Origin: Lithospermum erythrorhizon
Taxonomy: Eukaryota > Streptophyta > Magnoliopsida > Boraginales > Boraginaceae
Assembly (NCBI GenBank): GCA_019722365.1
Contig: JADFUC010000614.1
Span: forward strand, 1-64,000
Reading direction: 5' to 3'
DNA length: 64,000 bases
This document shows positions 11,881 through 23,209 of the stretch, one piece after another. The notes under the pieces are model-generated. The model was not told where the DNA came from. It saw nothing but the letters and a program-made list of their open reading frames with translations, and made no database searches. Both the position numbers and the translations under genes were made by a program. Positions within the stretch are counted from its first letter, which is position 1, and each line of letters starts with the position of its first letter.

Positions 11881-12309
11881 TTCAGAGAAAGCGGCCACGC
11901 AATAGGAGATACAATACTATTTGTGCCAAAATTTATTGCAAGCTAAGCAATGGACAGCACAGTACCCATTATAATTGATTATTAATTTGGTTGAAAGAAT
12001 AAACTCAACTTGGCTGCACAATACAGGGGAGCTAGCGATGAGACATCATCCTCAAATTCGTTGCACGACTCGTTCACCAACTTCATGATGACCTTCAACA
12101 TGCACGGTTCCATGATGGATTATCGGGGCTGTATGGTATGATCCAATGTTGAGCGAGAATTTTAAGAAGGGTAAAAGGCTGTGACACATTCGATGGTGCA
12201 GGAACAGAATAAGTTCAAAGATCGCGACGGTTGAGCTGGCAGCGATAAACGCAACCCAAAGGTAGATCCAAGAAGGATGCCAGAGAGGAATGATAAAGGT
12301 CATCATTGT
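11880..12309 (+). pseudogene. Copia-A gag, 3' part up to the zinc knuckle
   Basis: The plus frame near 12060-12135 gives a SFTNFMMTFNMHGSMMDY segment, matching the 'FIMNFNM' block of Copia Gag. A basic stretch (NPKVDPRRMPERNDKG) follows, then GHHC at 12298-12309. The knuckle is cut there by Cassandra and resumes after 13046. Gag forms the particle that packages the RNA. Frames are broken; the start codon was not identified. Confidence 0.6.
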
Positions 12310-12592
12310 TATGCGCCGACTAAAGGCGCACGAGGGTCGGTCGTTGTGGAATTGATGGACTGGCCTCCACAAACCACCACGTGTCTTTCGGCCACGTTTT
12401 TGTCCTCACTCACGTGCTCCAACTTTGAGAAACTGGAGTGGGTCACCCGTAAATTACCTAGATCAAGCACGCTTAACATTGGAGTTCATATGAGATGGCG
12501 TTGAAAGAAGATGCATCTTGGTAGGTATCGTAGTACCCGATCAAATCATATCAAACATATCACGTACACACATTTTTTACGATTCGTGTACA
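12310..12592 (-). repeat. Cassandra 3' LTR (minus orientation), 5S A-box intact
   Basis: On the minus strand it starts TGTACACGAATCG at 12592, right after a purine tract (GCCGGGGAGG, 12593-12602). The 5S-like part spans roughly 12425-12500, with an intact TTAAGCGTGCTTG at 12464-12476. The C-box counterpart (GTAATTTACGGGTGACCC) is altered. The outer CACGTG-containing segment is shared with the other LTR. Confidence 0.85.
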
Positions 12593-12759
12593 ACCTCCCC
12601 GGCTTAAATGCTCAGTCTCGTTCGGCCACAACACATCGAGGACCGTACCATCCGTGGCAGAGATTCTAGAGTGGCTCCCTCACGGTCTCAAGAGGTATTC
12701 CGCACTGCAGCGACATAGCACTTAGTTCTCGCGATTACAGGCGGGCTGCTACGTGCATT

Positions 12760-13041
12760 TATGCGCCTTGGCCAGCCTTGAGGTCGATGCGTTATTAGAT
12801 TTGATGGATTGGCCTCACAAACCACCATGTGTGTCTTTCGGCCGTTTGTCCTCACTCACGTGCTCAGAAAACTTCCGGTGGGTAACCCATCCTAGAATTG
12901 CAGTCGAAGCCGCAGCTTGTATTGGAGTTCTTATGAGATGAGCTTCGAAAAGAAGTTGCATCTTGATGGTATGAGTAATCTGCGTCGATGCATGTCAAGC
13001 AGCCTCACACGCACACACATTTTTACGGTCGAGATATTACA
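12760..13041 (-). repeat. Cassandra 5' LTR (minus orientation), 5S C-box intact
   Basis: On the minus strand it starts TGTAATATCTCGACC at 13041. The 5S-like part includes CTAGGATGGGTTACCC (12880-12895), nearly the plant 5S C-box region. The A-box segment is altered (AAGCTGCGGC in place of AAGCGTGCTTGG). Sequence order matches the partner LTR, with small indels. Confidence 0.85.
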
Positions 13042-13046
13042 ATTGT

Positions 13047-13420
13047 AGGGTAATGGGGCCTTGAAGCAGCTGCAAAGAAGTACTTGAGAAAAGAAGAATA
13101 GCTTTGTACCATTAGGACTACGACTATCTACTAAATTAGCATTACCTACGGGGTTAAATCTTGTTTGAACAATGTTTACATTCTATCTGCTTTGACCAGA
13201 AATATTATTTCCATTTCTCGTTTGACTTTTAATGTTTATAATTTCAATAAAAAGCAAAATGTTTATTTATTTCTCAGATAAGGTATTGTAGTACTCTTGG
13301 CTTCAAGTGAATTTTCTTTGTTAGACACAAAAATAGAGACCTATAATGTAAATATAAAAAGGAGGAAACCAAATAATTTAGATCTATACGTGGCATTGCA
13401 TGGTCACATGGTGACAAGCA
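13047..13420 (+). pseudogene. Copia-A gag knuckle end and protease remnant
   Basis: After Cassandra, the frame resumes with a C-x-E-x-L-E-K-R-R end of a zinc knuckle (13065-13105). It then gives wording such as LNNVYI and NIISISRL-like (13160-13215), the strand pattern that ends Copia proteases and opens the pre-integrase linker. The catalytic DTG cannot be seen with confidence. Frame changes are frequent. Confidence 0.55.
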
Positions 13421-13500
13421 TGAGGCGAGTCGAGCATATGGAATTCTTGATCGGATGAGTTTGAATCATTTGACACATGCTTTCTTGGCAAGTTGACCAA
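13420..13500 (+). pseudogene. Copia-A integrase zinc-finger region, 5' half of the split domain
   Basis: The plus frame gives DEFESFDTCFLGKL-like wording ending at the Athila junction. It matches the Copia 'FETCESCLLGKMTKSPF' block and continues at 24343 with NSPFIGTGERF. This continuity and the ACCAA duplication show that Athila entered the integrase gene. Confidence 0.7.
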
Positions 13501-14641
13501 TGATAAGTGTTTATTATATCGTGTTTTGAGGTCCTAATTGAGTATTAATTGATGTTATTTGTGCCTTAATGAGATATAATTTGTACTTGTTTTCATCTTA
13601 TTCGATTTCTAGGCAATTATCTATTAAAGTGCAGTAATTGGACATTTAATTGAGGATGTTGTGCAGCCATGAAAGTTTATGTGAGTCATGACCCAAAAGG
13701 AAGATGTCCGGCCCATCAAGGTTAGGTTATGGAATTATCAAATAAAAAAAAGTGGTGGAAAATGAGAGGCTAATTATTGTTGAATATAAGCACAAAAGTA
13801 TTCTGGAGGTGGTGATTACTCTGGCAGTCAGCTTACGTTGGAGAATTCAAGGAAGAAGACAACAACCTTTCTGCTTTCTTATGATTTGTTTGGTTTGAAT
13901 AATATCCGTTTAAAGTCTATTTTTATTATTGAGGATGGTTGTTATTGAACTTATGTATTTATTTATGTATTTCATTATGAACTAATTTATTATTAGTCAG
14001 GACCATGATGTAGTTGGATCGGATGATTTGATTTTCTTGGAGTTAATTTATTCTGATTTCTTAGATTGATTGGCCAATGCGTGAATTCTAGGATTTAATA
14101 TTAAGTATCAATATTAAATTATTTATATAGTGATTAATTGCTTGATAGGGTTGTCACTTAGGAATTAATAATAAGAACACATGTTTCATTTACCATAGAG
14201 ATATAGGTAATGCGGTGTGCAATTTTACAATATGTTAAATTAATATCTCTATTTTAAGTTATCATAGAGATATAGTTGAAAGCTGTAGGGGACTTGGTGG
14301 TGTTAACTGATATATCAATTGTGTAATGTAGCTTTTGTTATGAATTAATAAGTAATATACGTGAATTGAGTCGATGATCAATAATCGTGTGTCTGGTATA
14401 CTGCATGTTAAGTAAAACCCACTACTTTCTCATTCAATTAGTTTAGTTAAATTAAGTTCTTAGTCAATTTAGTTAACTAGTCTAGATAAGAAAATCACTA
14501 TTTCATTATTAGTTAATTAAGGATTAAGAAAAAAATTTAATACTTATTAGATTGGGATTTGTGGATTCGACACTCTACTTATTCATTATATTACTTGACA
14601 CGACCCGGACTCGACCCGGAACACATAAAATAGTGTTGTCA
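13501..14641 (+). repeat. Athila 5' LTR
   Basis: It matches 23210-24342 along its whole length, including the ends TGATAAGTGTTTATTATAT and CATAAAATAGTGTTGTCA. Many differences are 1-6 bp insertions or deletions. Frames such as the one around 13745-13950 are shared by both LTRs and are not genes. Confidence 0.93.
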
Positions 14642-14644
14642 AGT

Positions 14645-14657
14645 TGGCGCCGTTGCC
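14645..14657 (+). other. Athila primer-binding site (tRNA-Asp type)
   Basis: TGGCGCCGTTGCC starts three bases after the LTR end. It equals the start of the tRNA-Asp complementary site known from Athila elements. The following bases (AAATTCC) depart from the usual GGGGA. Confidence 0.88.
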
Positions 14658-14843
14658 AAATTCCAGTACTAGTAATATTAGTTTAATTTCGGTTCTTTAA
14701 CTTAGCTAGTCTGTTTCTTTTATTTTATTATTGTTGTTTTTAGTGCATGACCGCTCACATCCTTTTGGAGAATTATTGTTTGATCCAGAGATAGAAAAGC
14801 GTTGACTTAATACGAGACTAGGCGAAGCGAGAGTTCGTACACC

Positions 14844-15950
14844 ATGGCTGATGATAATCAGGATGTCGTTGAGGTGGGTGATGATGGAGCTAATGTTGTA
14901 GTTCCTCGGATGACTTTGAGGGATTATGCTCTACCTACACTGGAGGTTGGTGCTCACATGCTCAGGCCACCACCAATAAATGCCAATAACTTTGAGTTAA
15001 AGCCTGCACTGATCCAACATGTGAAGAATCATGTGCAATTGACTTTGGGTCATAGAACTCCAAATGAACACCTAGTAAATTTCATGGAGATAGCTGCTAC
15101 TCTGAAGGTGAATGGTGTTCCGGCTGATTCTATCCACCGACTATTATTTCCTTTCTCTCTATCTGGGAGAGCGAAGGAGTGGTGGAATGCTCAGATTCCT
15201 ACAAATGTGACCACTTGGGAGCAAGTAGTGCAAAAGTTTTTAGCTCGGTATTTTCCTCATCAAAATCCACCAAATTGAAGAATGACATTGTGTGTTTCAG
15301 CCAGATGAAAGATGAGAGATGGTGGGTGGCGTGACAAGGTTTTTAAGGCCTACTCAGAAAGTGCCCAAATCATAGCTTTCCAAGACCTTATCTTATGCAA
15401 ACCTTCCACAATGGGTTGACACGAGCACCGCGCTATCTTGGATATACCTGGCTGGAGGGCGTTTGACAAAAGACACCCGATGAAACATATCTTATTGGAG
15501 GAATTATCTTGTTGGAGGACATCTTAGAAGAATTAGGTTGGGGTCCTAGAGATTGATAAAATGACAAGTTGGGCTGCAGTCGCCTCCTACCGCCCATTCG
15601 GGTTAGAGAAACTATGAAATGGACATGGTGTGCAAGGATCCAGTATGGTTCCCTTTGTGTACACTATGTAGTGGTAATCATGAGATATATCTTGTCTTGA
15701 AGGCCTAGGAGCATGTCCAATATTTCAACCGGCAAGCAAAATGGTGCATTCTCTAATACTTACAACAATACTTGGAGGAACCACCCAAATTTGTCTTGGA
15801 GTAATAACCAAAATGTTCTGAGACCACCGAGGATTTACCGATCAATCCAAATTTGAAACCTAAAAAGTCGCCGGTTGGGATAAGCTTGAGAGGTTGTTAA
15901 CCCAAATGGTGGAAAAAGACCATAATAGAGATGTAGCTTTGAAGAATGTT
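14844..15950 (+). pseudogene. Athila gag
   Basis: An open N-terminal piece of 144 codons (14844-15278) starts at an ATG in good context (ACCATGG). It carries the Athila Gag blocks NNFELKPALIQ, HLVNFMEI, LFPFSLSGRAKEWW and TTWEQVVQKFLARYFP. Beyond 15278 the product continues in other frames, with several breaks, towards a NWRNHPNLSWSNNQN-like stretch near 15768-15810. Gag builds the particle. The N-terminal 144 codons are the best-preserved coding piece of this element. Confidence 0.88.
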
Positions 15951-16215
15951 GAAGAAATTAGGACTATTGATTGAGGCTCGACTACTTGAAATGTGGGTTC
16001 TCTTCCAAGCAACACGAAAAGAACCCACGAGAACATCTTTAAATGCAGTCACTTTGAGGTGGCGAAGTTTAGAGGTTGAGGTGGCGGGCTCCCAGAAGCC
16101 AGAGCCGACTCACGAGAGCAAAAATAGTGACCGGCGGAAGTTTCCATGCATAAATCGATGCCGAGATATATATTCCACCCCTATTCCCTACCCTCAAAGG
16201 CTTCAAAAGCGATGC

Positions 16216-16680
16216 TCAATTTGCTAAATTTCTTGATATATTTAAAAGTTGCATATTAACATTCCTTTTGTAGAGGCCTTGAGATTCTCGGCTATGCCAA
16301 GTTCTGAAAGATGTTTTATCGAGAAGAAAAGGAGATTCAGGAACATGAAGCAGTTGAAGAGTGTTCGCGATCATCAACAAATTGCGAAAGTTAAAGATCC
16401 GGGGGGCTTTCTGATCCACTTGTCTGATGGTGGAATTAAATTTGGTAAGGCGTTGTGTGATTTAGGAGCCAGTATAAATTTGATGCCTTTGTCAGTATGT
16501 CATAGGTTGGGTTTAGCGATATCAAAGAGTACAATAATTTCTTTGCAATGGTAGATGAGGTCTCTTTGTGTACACATATGGTGTTATTGAAGATATCTGA
16601 GTTAAAGGTTGATAGTTTATCTTCCGGTGATTTTGTTTGTACTAAAGATATGCTAGAGATAGAAATTCCTTATTGCCAAG
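16216..16680 (+). pseudogene. Athila protease
   Basis: The 16249-16554 frame contains LCDLGASINLMPLSVCHRL, with the catalytic D of DLGAS at 16459-16461. Athila-group proteases commonly have L where other retroelements have S or T. Upstream INIPFVEAL is also typical. The frame stops at 16552-16554, then continues in another frame to about 16680. Confidence 0.85.
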
Positions 16681-17019
16681 TAGACCTTTTCTAGCTTCAA
16701 CTAGAACCCTTATTGATGTTCATAAGAGACGGAGTCCATCTTAAGAGTGGGGGAGGTAAGTTGTCTTTGACATGCATTGGTCGCTTTCAAGGATTTCATG
16801 ATAGCCAAAATGATTGTTTTCGATTGATGTAGTTGTCACGTTAGTGCAACATACCTTTGGCAGTGAGTTGAAGTCTCTAGATTTAGTTGAGTTATGTATA
16901 ACAAATACTAAAGAGTAAGTGTCATCGAAAACTTATTATCATTGGTAGCATATATGGATGCAGGCCTTCTACGTTATACCCTTGGTAGAAGGTAGTATGA
17001 GGAACTAGGACACAGTGTA

Positions 17020-18180
17020 TCAAAGTTGACACCATCTATTGAAAAGCCTCATACCCTTGAGTTGAAGGCTTTGCCTTCGCACCTTAAATATGCTTTTCTT
17101 CATGGCACTAATGAATTACCTGTTATTATTTCTTCTTTGTTGAGTGAGGTGCAGGAAGAAAAACTTCTCAGGGTACTTGGAGAGCACAAAAAGGCGCTTG
17201 GTTGGACAGTAGCAGACATTAAGGGTCTCAGCCCTTCACTGTGCATGCATCGAATACTACTTGAGGATGGTGCCAAGTCCACTATCCAACCTCAGAGGCG
17301 ACTAAATCCTAATCTCAAAGAGGTGGTAAGAGCTGAAATTCTCAAACACGGATGCAAGTATAATTTAGCCACTATTCGGATAGTGGCAGGTGAGTCCGGT
17401 ACAAGTTGTACCAAAGAAGGGGACTTTCCTTTGTGGTTCAAAATGATAAATATGAATTGATACCCACTAGAAGCTGTGGTAAAAAATTTGGAGAATGTGT
17501 ATTGACTTTCAAAAGTTAAATGTTGTAACTTAGGAAGGATCATTTTCCTCTGCCATTTATTGATCAAATATTAAGAGGAGTAGTTAGGTATCCCTCTTGC
17601 TTTTAGATGGATATTCGGGATAGAACCAAATTGTAGTGGCTCGAGAGGATCGGGGAAAAAACAACATTTAATTGTCATATGGTACACACATTGACTTTTA
17701 GGCGAATGCCGTTTAGATTATGTTGTGTAAATAGCATTCGGCGATGTATGATGTCCATATTTTTCGACTTGATAAGAGAAATGCATGTCGAGGGTCTTTA
17801 TGGATGATTTCTCTATTTTTGGATCTTTTTATGATTGTTTGTTTAATCTTGGACTTGTGATAAAAGCGTTGTGAGAAACTAATCTTCTTTGAGGCTGGGA
17901 AAAATGTCACTTTATGGTTCAAGAAGGGATAGTTCTCGGTCACAAGATTTCCTCAAGAGGAATAGAGGGCGATAAGGCAAAATGTGGATGTAATTGAAAC
18001 CATCGGCGTGTCAAGATGTAAGAAATTTTCTTAGTCGTACCGGTTTTAGCAATTTAAATCAACGATTTTCCAAAAGGTCTCTAAACCTCTATGTGATTTA
18101 CTTGTTAAAGATACACCTTTTCGTATGTCTAATGAGTGTGTGCAGGCTTTTAATGTGTTGAAGCAGAAACTTATTTATCT
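17020..18180 (+). pseudogene. Athila reverse transcriptase
   Basis: The N-terminal block is open (17026-17460): LELKALPSHLKYAFL, ALGWTVADIKGLSPSLCMHRI and a PQRRLNPNLKEVV segment. Later pieces in changing frames include the catalytic FMDDFSIFG (F-M-D-D at 17797-17808). Breaks occur about every 100-150 bases after 17460. The enzyme copies element RNA into DNA. Confidence 0.88.
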
Positions 18181-18560
18181 GTGAATAGATTGCACTATTT
18201 GGACACGTCGATTTGAAGTTTTATTGTGATGCAGTGATTATCTTTGTTGTTGCAATGTAGACAGAGGAATCGAGAGAAGGTATTTCGAATTAATTTACTA
18301 TGCTAGCAAAACCTTCAATGATATAAAAGCGTAATTACACTACTCTTGAGAATGAATTGATTGTTGTTGTTTTCTTTGGATAAGTTTAGATCATATCTCA
18401 TAGGATCTCGTGGTAATATACACGTCGTACCGCATTAAGTATTTGCTTTCAAAGTTGTTACTTTAGGTTGATAAGATGAATACTTTTACTACAAGAAATT
18501 TGACCTAAATCGAGGGATAAAAAGGGTTTTGAAAATATAGTAGTTGACATTTATCTAGGG
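18180..18560 (+). pseudogene. Athila RNase H remnant
   Basis: Pieces read YYASKTFND near 18297-18325 and FRSYLIGS-like wording near 18388-18412, the second half of a Gypsy RNase H. The first catalytic D region (FYCDA-like) lies near 18219-18234. Frames change several times. Confidence 0.7.
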
Positions 18561-18609
18561 AATTGAATCGCCCTTAGAAGAAGCTTGCCCGTTAAAGGGA
18601 CCTTTCTGA

Positions 18610-19510
18610 TGAACAATTGTTGGTAGTCAGTCAGAATAGTCCACCATGGTATGCAGATTTTGTTAACTATATAGTTAGTGGAGTGCTACCACTGGTGCAT
18701 GCGACAAAGAAGAAATTTTTTATGCGATGTGACACTGATACTTTTGGGATGATTCATTTCTTGTTCAGTTTCAGCGATAATATCATTAGGAGGTGTATTC
18801 CTGAGACAAAAATTGATGACATCCTCGAACATTGCCATGCCCGAGAGGCAGGAGGTCATTACAGATCTCTTCGAGCAGTACAAGGTATTACAATACGGTT
18901 TTTATCGAGCAGTACAAGGTATTACAATCGGATTTTATTGGCCCACTTTATTTAAGAATTGTAGTACATTTGTCAATTCATGTGATCATTGTCGAGAGAG
19001 CAGTGGTATGTCCCGGAGCAGAGATGCCACATAATATTTTTCTATTGAAACATTTGATGTTTGGGGCATCGATTTCATGAGTCCTTTTCATGCGTCTTTC
19101 TCCAATAAATACATTCTGGTATGTGGACTGTATTCAAGTGGGTGGAAAGCATCTTCTTTTCAAACTAATGATGCCAAGGTAGTCATGCTTTCTTAAAAAA
19201 TGTGTTTCTTGAATGTGGGACTCATAAGTTATCATTAGCGATGAAGGTAAACATTTTTGTAATAAGGCTTTAGATACTTTGCTATCTAAATATGGGGTCA
19301 CCCATAAAGTTGCCTTGCCATATCACCCTCAAACAAATGGGCAGGCTGAATTCTCTAATAGAGAGCTTAAGTGCATTTGGAGAATCATTAAGATACATCG
19401 TAGGATTGGTCTCACGAAGTTAGATGATGCATTATGGGCATATAGAAGCTGCATTTTAAGACATCCATTGCTATGTCTCCTTATTTTTTCTTGTTTATGG
19501 TAAGCATGTC
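18610..19510 (+). pseudogene. Athila integrase
   Basis: The HHCC zinc finger is visible (H-C-H-AREAGGHYRS near 18828-18864, then CDHCRESS near 18973-18996). It is disrupted by a 34-bp tandem duplication (18872-18939). The core follows with GIDFMSPF-like wording near 19065-19090, and DTLLSKYGVTHKVALPYHPQ then TNGQAEFSNRELK (about 19267-19371), in the conserved order. The final open piece ends at 19503. Confidence 0.85.
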
Positions 19511-20766
19511 ACCTTCCGGTGGAGCTTGAACATAAAGCATTGAAGCGGTGAAACCTCACGAATTTTGACTTGAAGGATGCGAATTGAAAAGAGATTGATG
19601 GATCTGATAGGCTTAATTTCGCTTGGGAGCTTATGAAATGCAAAAATTTACAAGGAGCGAACCAAGGTTAATCATGATAAGCGAATCTCGCATCGCGAAT
19701 TTCAAGTTGGACAACAAGTTTTGTTGTTTAATTCTAGACTACGGTTGTTTCGGAGTAGTTCAAATCACAGGTGGTCGAACCGTTTACTATTAGCCAAGTT
19801 TTTTCCTATGGTGCAGTGGAAATAAATCATGAGAAGAAGGGCACTTTTATAGTAAATGGTGAACGCTTGAAGCATTATTATGGTGGACATGTGGAAAGAG
19901 TGAATAGGGTGGTAATCTTGTGTGCACCACTCATTGAATGATTGCGGAGTCGTCGTCGGGCTAAAAGGCGTTAAGCGTGGGGCTCATTGAGAGGCAACCC
20001 AATTTTTATATTGTTTTTTGTGTCGTGTCTTTTTGTTAAACTTCGAAATTGGAATGATCCACGACAATGTGAGGTCAAATGAGTGACACTTGCTTGTCAT
20101 AATTAAAAACAAAAAAATCAAAACAAAAGAATAAAAAGAAAAGCGAGGCTGCGTCACTTTCAGCATCTCACCAAACAAAAACAAGAACAAGACCACAAAC
20201 CCACCCCCACTCACTTTGTTGCTCACGAGGCGCCCGTCGATTCAGGTGACTCGAATTCAATGCCGTCTCATATCGGTTCCGAGTAACCCCAGTAATTTTA
20301 TTATTACATTTTTAATTTTTGTTTTTTGTTTTTATTTATTTATTTTATTTCATTTTTTCTTATTTTTCTTGTTCCTTTTCTTTTCTCTTATTGTTTTTTG
20401 TTAGTTTGATTTTTCGTTTACGTTGATTTTATTCAGTTTTGTCCCATTGTTATGGTTGTTTTGGTTCCGTTTAATTCTTGAATTATTGGGAGTTACATTA
20501 ATTTCTCATGTCTTGACTAATTACCCTATTATTTATGCTCCATGTGTGCAATTGTTCCAATTTCAGGTGTGAATTGATTGTTAATTCCATTTCTCTAAAT
20601 TAGGTCATTGAATTGATTGTTGTGGTTATATTAGTATTGATAAATAATTGCCGTCGTTGTTAGCAAAATTAAATGCGTTTAGAACATAAATCTTTATTTT
20701 TTTTTCACTTTTTGTAGTCTTGTGTGTCGTCATTGCTTTGGTGTGGTGGAGTGAGTCAACTAATTA

Positions 20767-21840
20767 ATGCCTCCTAAACGCAAATGGGTAGTCTGAGCTA
20801 CATCACGAGTTGTGCGTATCTAATGGCTCTGTCGTAACATTCACCTCGGGCAGCTAATTTCACTTGGTATACTGCTAGAAAGGAGAATGTTGTTCTTTTT
20901 TAGCAGGCGGTAGGGGCCGATATAGAGGCTGAGCATGACATTTGTCAATACTTTGATGATTTTGGTTGGGGTGTAGTTGCTCCTCAGGAGGCCTATGTTT
21001 ATCTTGTCCGAAATCATTTTATGCAAATATGGAGGATAAAGGTAACTTTAAGTCCTTAGTGATTCGTACCAATGTTAAAGAGTCCATGTCAGTGACTATT
21101 AAAAAATTATACGAAATTTTGAGAGTCCGTCTAACGAGGGTATCTTTGACACTGGGGCCCGAGCGAATGACTATTGATCACGAATTTAATGTAGACATTG
21201 CTTATGCTTAGTTTCATTTGAATCCTGTCACTTGATATCTAGCGTCTTGGCAGCAGGTGTGCATTTGGGACCACAATTGATAAATAAGCCTTGAAATATC
21301 GGCCAGCTAGCTTAGATAAATGTGGGGAGTCTTGATGTTATCTCTGTTGCATCATAATGTCGTTCCTACAACCCATGAGAGTGGAGTTAGGCGTAGAGAT
21401 GTTTATTTCCTTTATAGGATGTTACGTGGAAATTTGAATGGGCTGCAAGCTCTAGCTTGCACTGCCTACAATTGATATGTGCATAAGCACAAAGAAGTGC
21501 ATGTATCCTCGATTGCTAACATTGGTTTTCCAGCATTTTGGTGTTCCTCTAGATTCTCACTTGTTTCAGGTACCGTCGAAGAAGGTGTTTAATCTTGCTC
21601 AGTTAGCACGGAGAGTTAGTCTCAAGCCCAGTCCCATGCAGGCCAATTTGCACCATCGGAGCCTACTAGCAATGCTCGGACATGGCACCAATGGGCTATG
21701 CACTTTGATGAACGGTTGGATGCTCATGAAGCATTGATAAAGCGTAGATTGGATCACCATGAGGATCTGCTGAAGCAGATTTTGCGTAAGTTGGGCAACA
21801 AGGAGGATAGTTGGATCTCAATTCGCTCTCCCTCTTGATA
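20767..21840 (+). pseudogene. Athila downstream ORF (third coding region), broken
   Basis: After integrase and a T-rich stretch (20290-20410), an ATG opens MPPKRKW. Broken frames follow to about 21838: QYFDDFGWGVVAPQEAYVYL (two frames, 20947-21005), LAQLARRVSLKPSP (about 21593-21634), then a helix-like LDHHEDLLKQ-type stretch near 21745-21780. Athila elements carry an extra ORF here, sometimes called env-like. No signal peptide or membrane segment is visible, so I do not call it an envelope gene. A polypurine tract follows at 21923. Confidence 0.6.
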
Positions 21841-21922
21841 TGGGTAGCGTACCTCATTGACTTTGTCAGGGAAGTTTTCTTGTTTAGCTTTTATTGTTTA
21901 TGCATTGAGGGCAATGCCTTGT

Positions 21923-23209
21923 GCAAGTGTGGGGGGTGTATCTTGATTGTCTAGAATTGTTGTCCTCAAATGAATTTTACTAAATACCTGATGAATTAAT
22001 GTCCTTGGATCGATAGTGAATTGTATGTCATTCGATGATGAATTGTAACATGATTGATTGAGTTGTGACTTGACTTCTTAGCTGATATGACTTTCTGATT
22101 GGAGTTAGAGTAGATATATTCTGGTTTAGTGATATAAACCTACCTGGTGAGATTTTGTGTCTAATTTTATGCTGGAGTTTTTTTCTTCGTGTGATATTCT
22201 GTCATGTTTTGTGTTCTTCAGAACTTGTTTTGAATTTGTCTCCTGTTACTTTGTGTGCATGCATACCATAAGATGATGAAGCATTTAGGTTATAATTACT
22301 TTTCCGATAAAGGTTAACTTGATATAGTATCCACTAGTATTTGCCAGGCCTAAATATGACATTTCTTTTTGTGATTATATTTGCATTAAAGCCTATAAAC
22401 CTTATAAGCCTTATTTTACCATATTTGTCCCTCTGGGAGTGTGTAACTTTTAATTATCTATGTTGAATTGTGGCTTGTTAAGAGATTGAAGTAATCAAGT
22501 GTGGGGGAAGGAGAAATCATTGGAAGAGTGGGATGAAAAAAAAAAGGAAAAAGATGTAGAAGTGCATAGTGCGAAATATGATTTCAAAGTGAAAAGAAAA
22601 TGTGCCTCAAAAGAAATAGAAAAATGTCCTTGATGTTTATGTGTGTACCTCTATAATAAAAAGAATAAAACGAAAAAAAAAGTGAATAAGTAATGTGGCA
22701 AGTGAAGGATGGTATGGCGAATGGGATGTAGGATGTTGTGCTGAAGGTTGTAGCTGCTTAAACATGCTATTTTTAACATAGTTAATTCAGAGTTTCACAT
22801 CTCCTTGAGTATTAAAGTTTAGAGCCAAATATGTTTCCTACACTTCATCTGAAGCCCCGTTACAACCTACAAAGACCTTACGAATTATGTTTAAATGCAT
22901 TGTTGATGGATTGATAGATGTACAACCAAGCATATGGTAGAAACATTCATGATTCAGAGATTTGATAAGTAAATAGTAACAACAGTACAATAGAGTGATG
23001 TAAGAAGTGAGAAATTCACTAGCAGAATTGTCTACTCTGATGAATTGATGATATTATGTTGAGCTAAGTAGTAGGAGTCATTACTCATGATTGATTGTTG
23101 TCTGAGAACTCATTGATATACAAAGAGCTTGAGATCCTTGGATGTTTGATTTGTCTCGTTTCTTTATGTCATTTGCTTGAGGACAAGCAAGAGCTTAAGT
23201 GTGGGGGTG
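21923..23209 (+). other. Athila 3' untranslated region with three polypurine tracts
   Basis: Near-identical tracts occur at 21923-21938 (GCAAGTGTGGGGGGTG), 22496-22511 (CAAGTGTGGGGGAAGG) and 23196-23209 (TAAGTGTGGGGGTG). Only the last adjoins the 3' LTR and is the expected plus-strand primer. The first and last are preceded by the similar words GAGGGCAATGCC and GAGGACAAGCAA. No gene is seen in between. Confidence 0.8.

Larger units (their letters stand above)
12310..13041 (-). mobile_element. Cassandra TRIM retrotransposon (5S rRNA-carrying LTRs), complete
   Basis: Two direct repeats of about 283 bp (12310-12592 and 12760-13041) enclose 167 bp without coding capacity. On the minus strand both repeats contain 5S rRNA-like sequence: TTAAGCGTGCTTG (the 5S A-box region) in one, and CTAGGATGGGTTACCC (near-exact C-box region) in the other. 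Plant Cassandra elements are the known family with 5S sequence in LTRs, and 732 bp total fits their size. The element is flanked by ATTGT at 12305-12309 and 13042-13046, a perfect 5-bp target duplication. Non-autonomous: it has no protein genes. Confidence 0.88.

Noticed and set aside
12425..12900. Possible genomic 5S rRNA genes on the minus strand
   Set aside because: The 5S-like words lie inside paired LTRs with a target duplication, and each copy lacks one promoter box. This is Cassandra, not a 5S array.
20767..21840. Envelope gene in Athila
   Set aside because: The position fits the so-called env-like region, but no signal peptide, membrane span or glycoprotein pattern can be seen.
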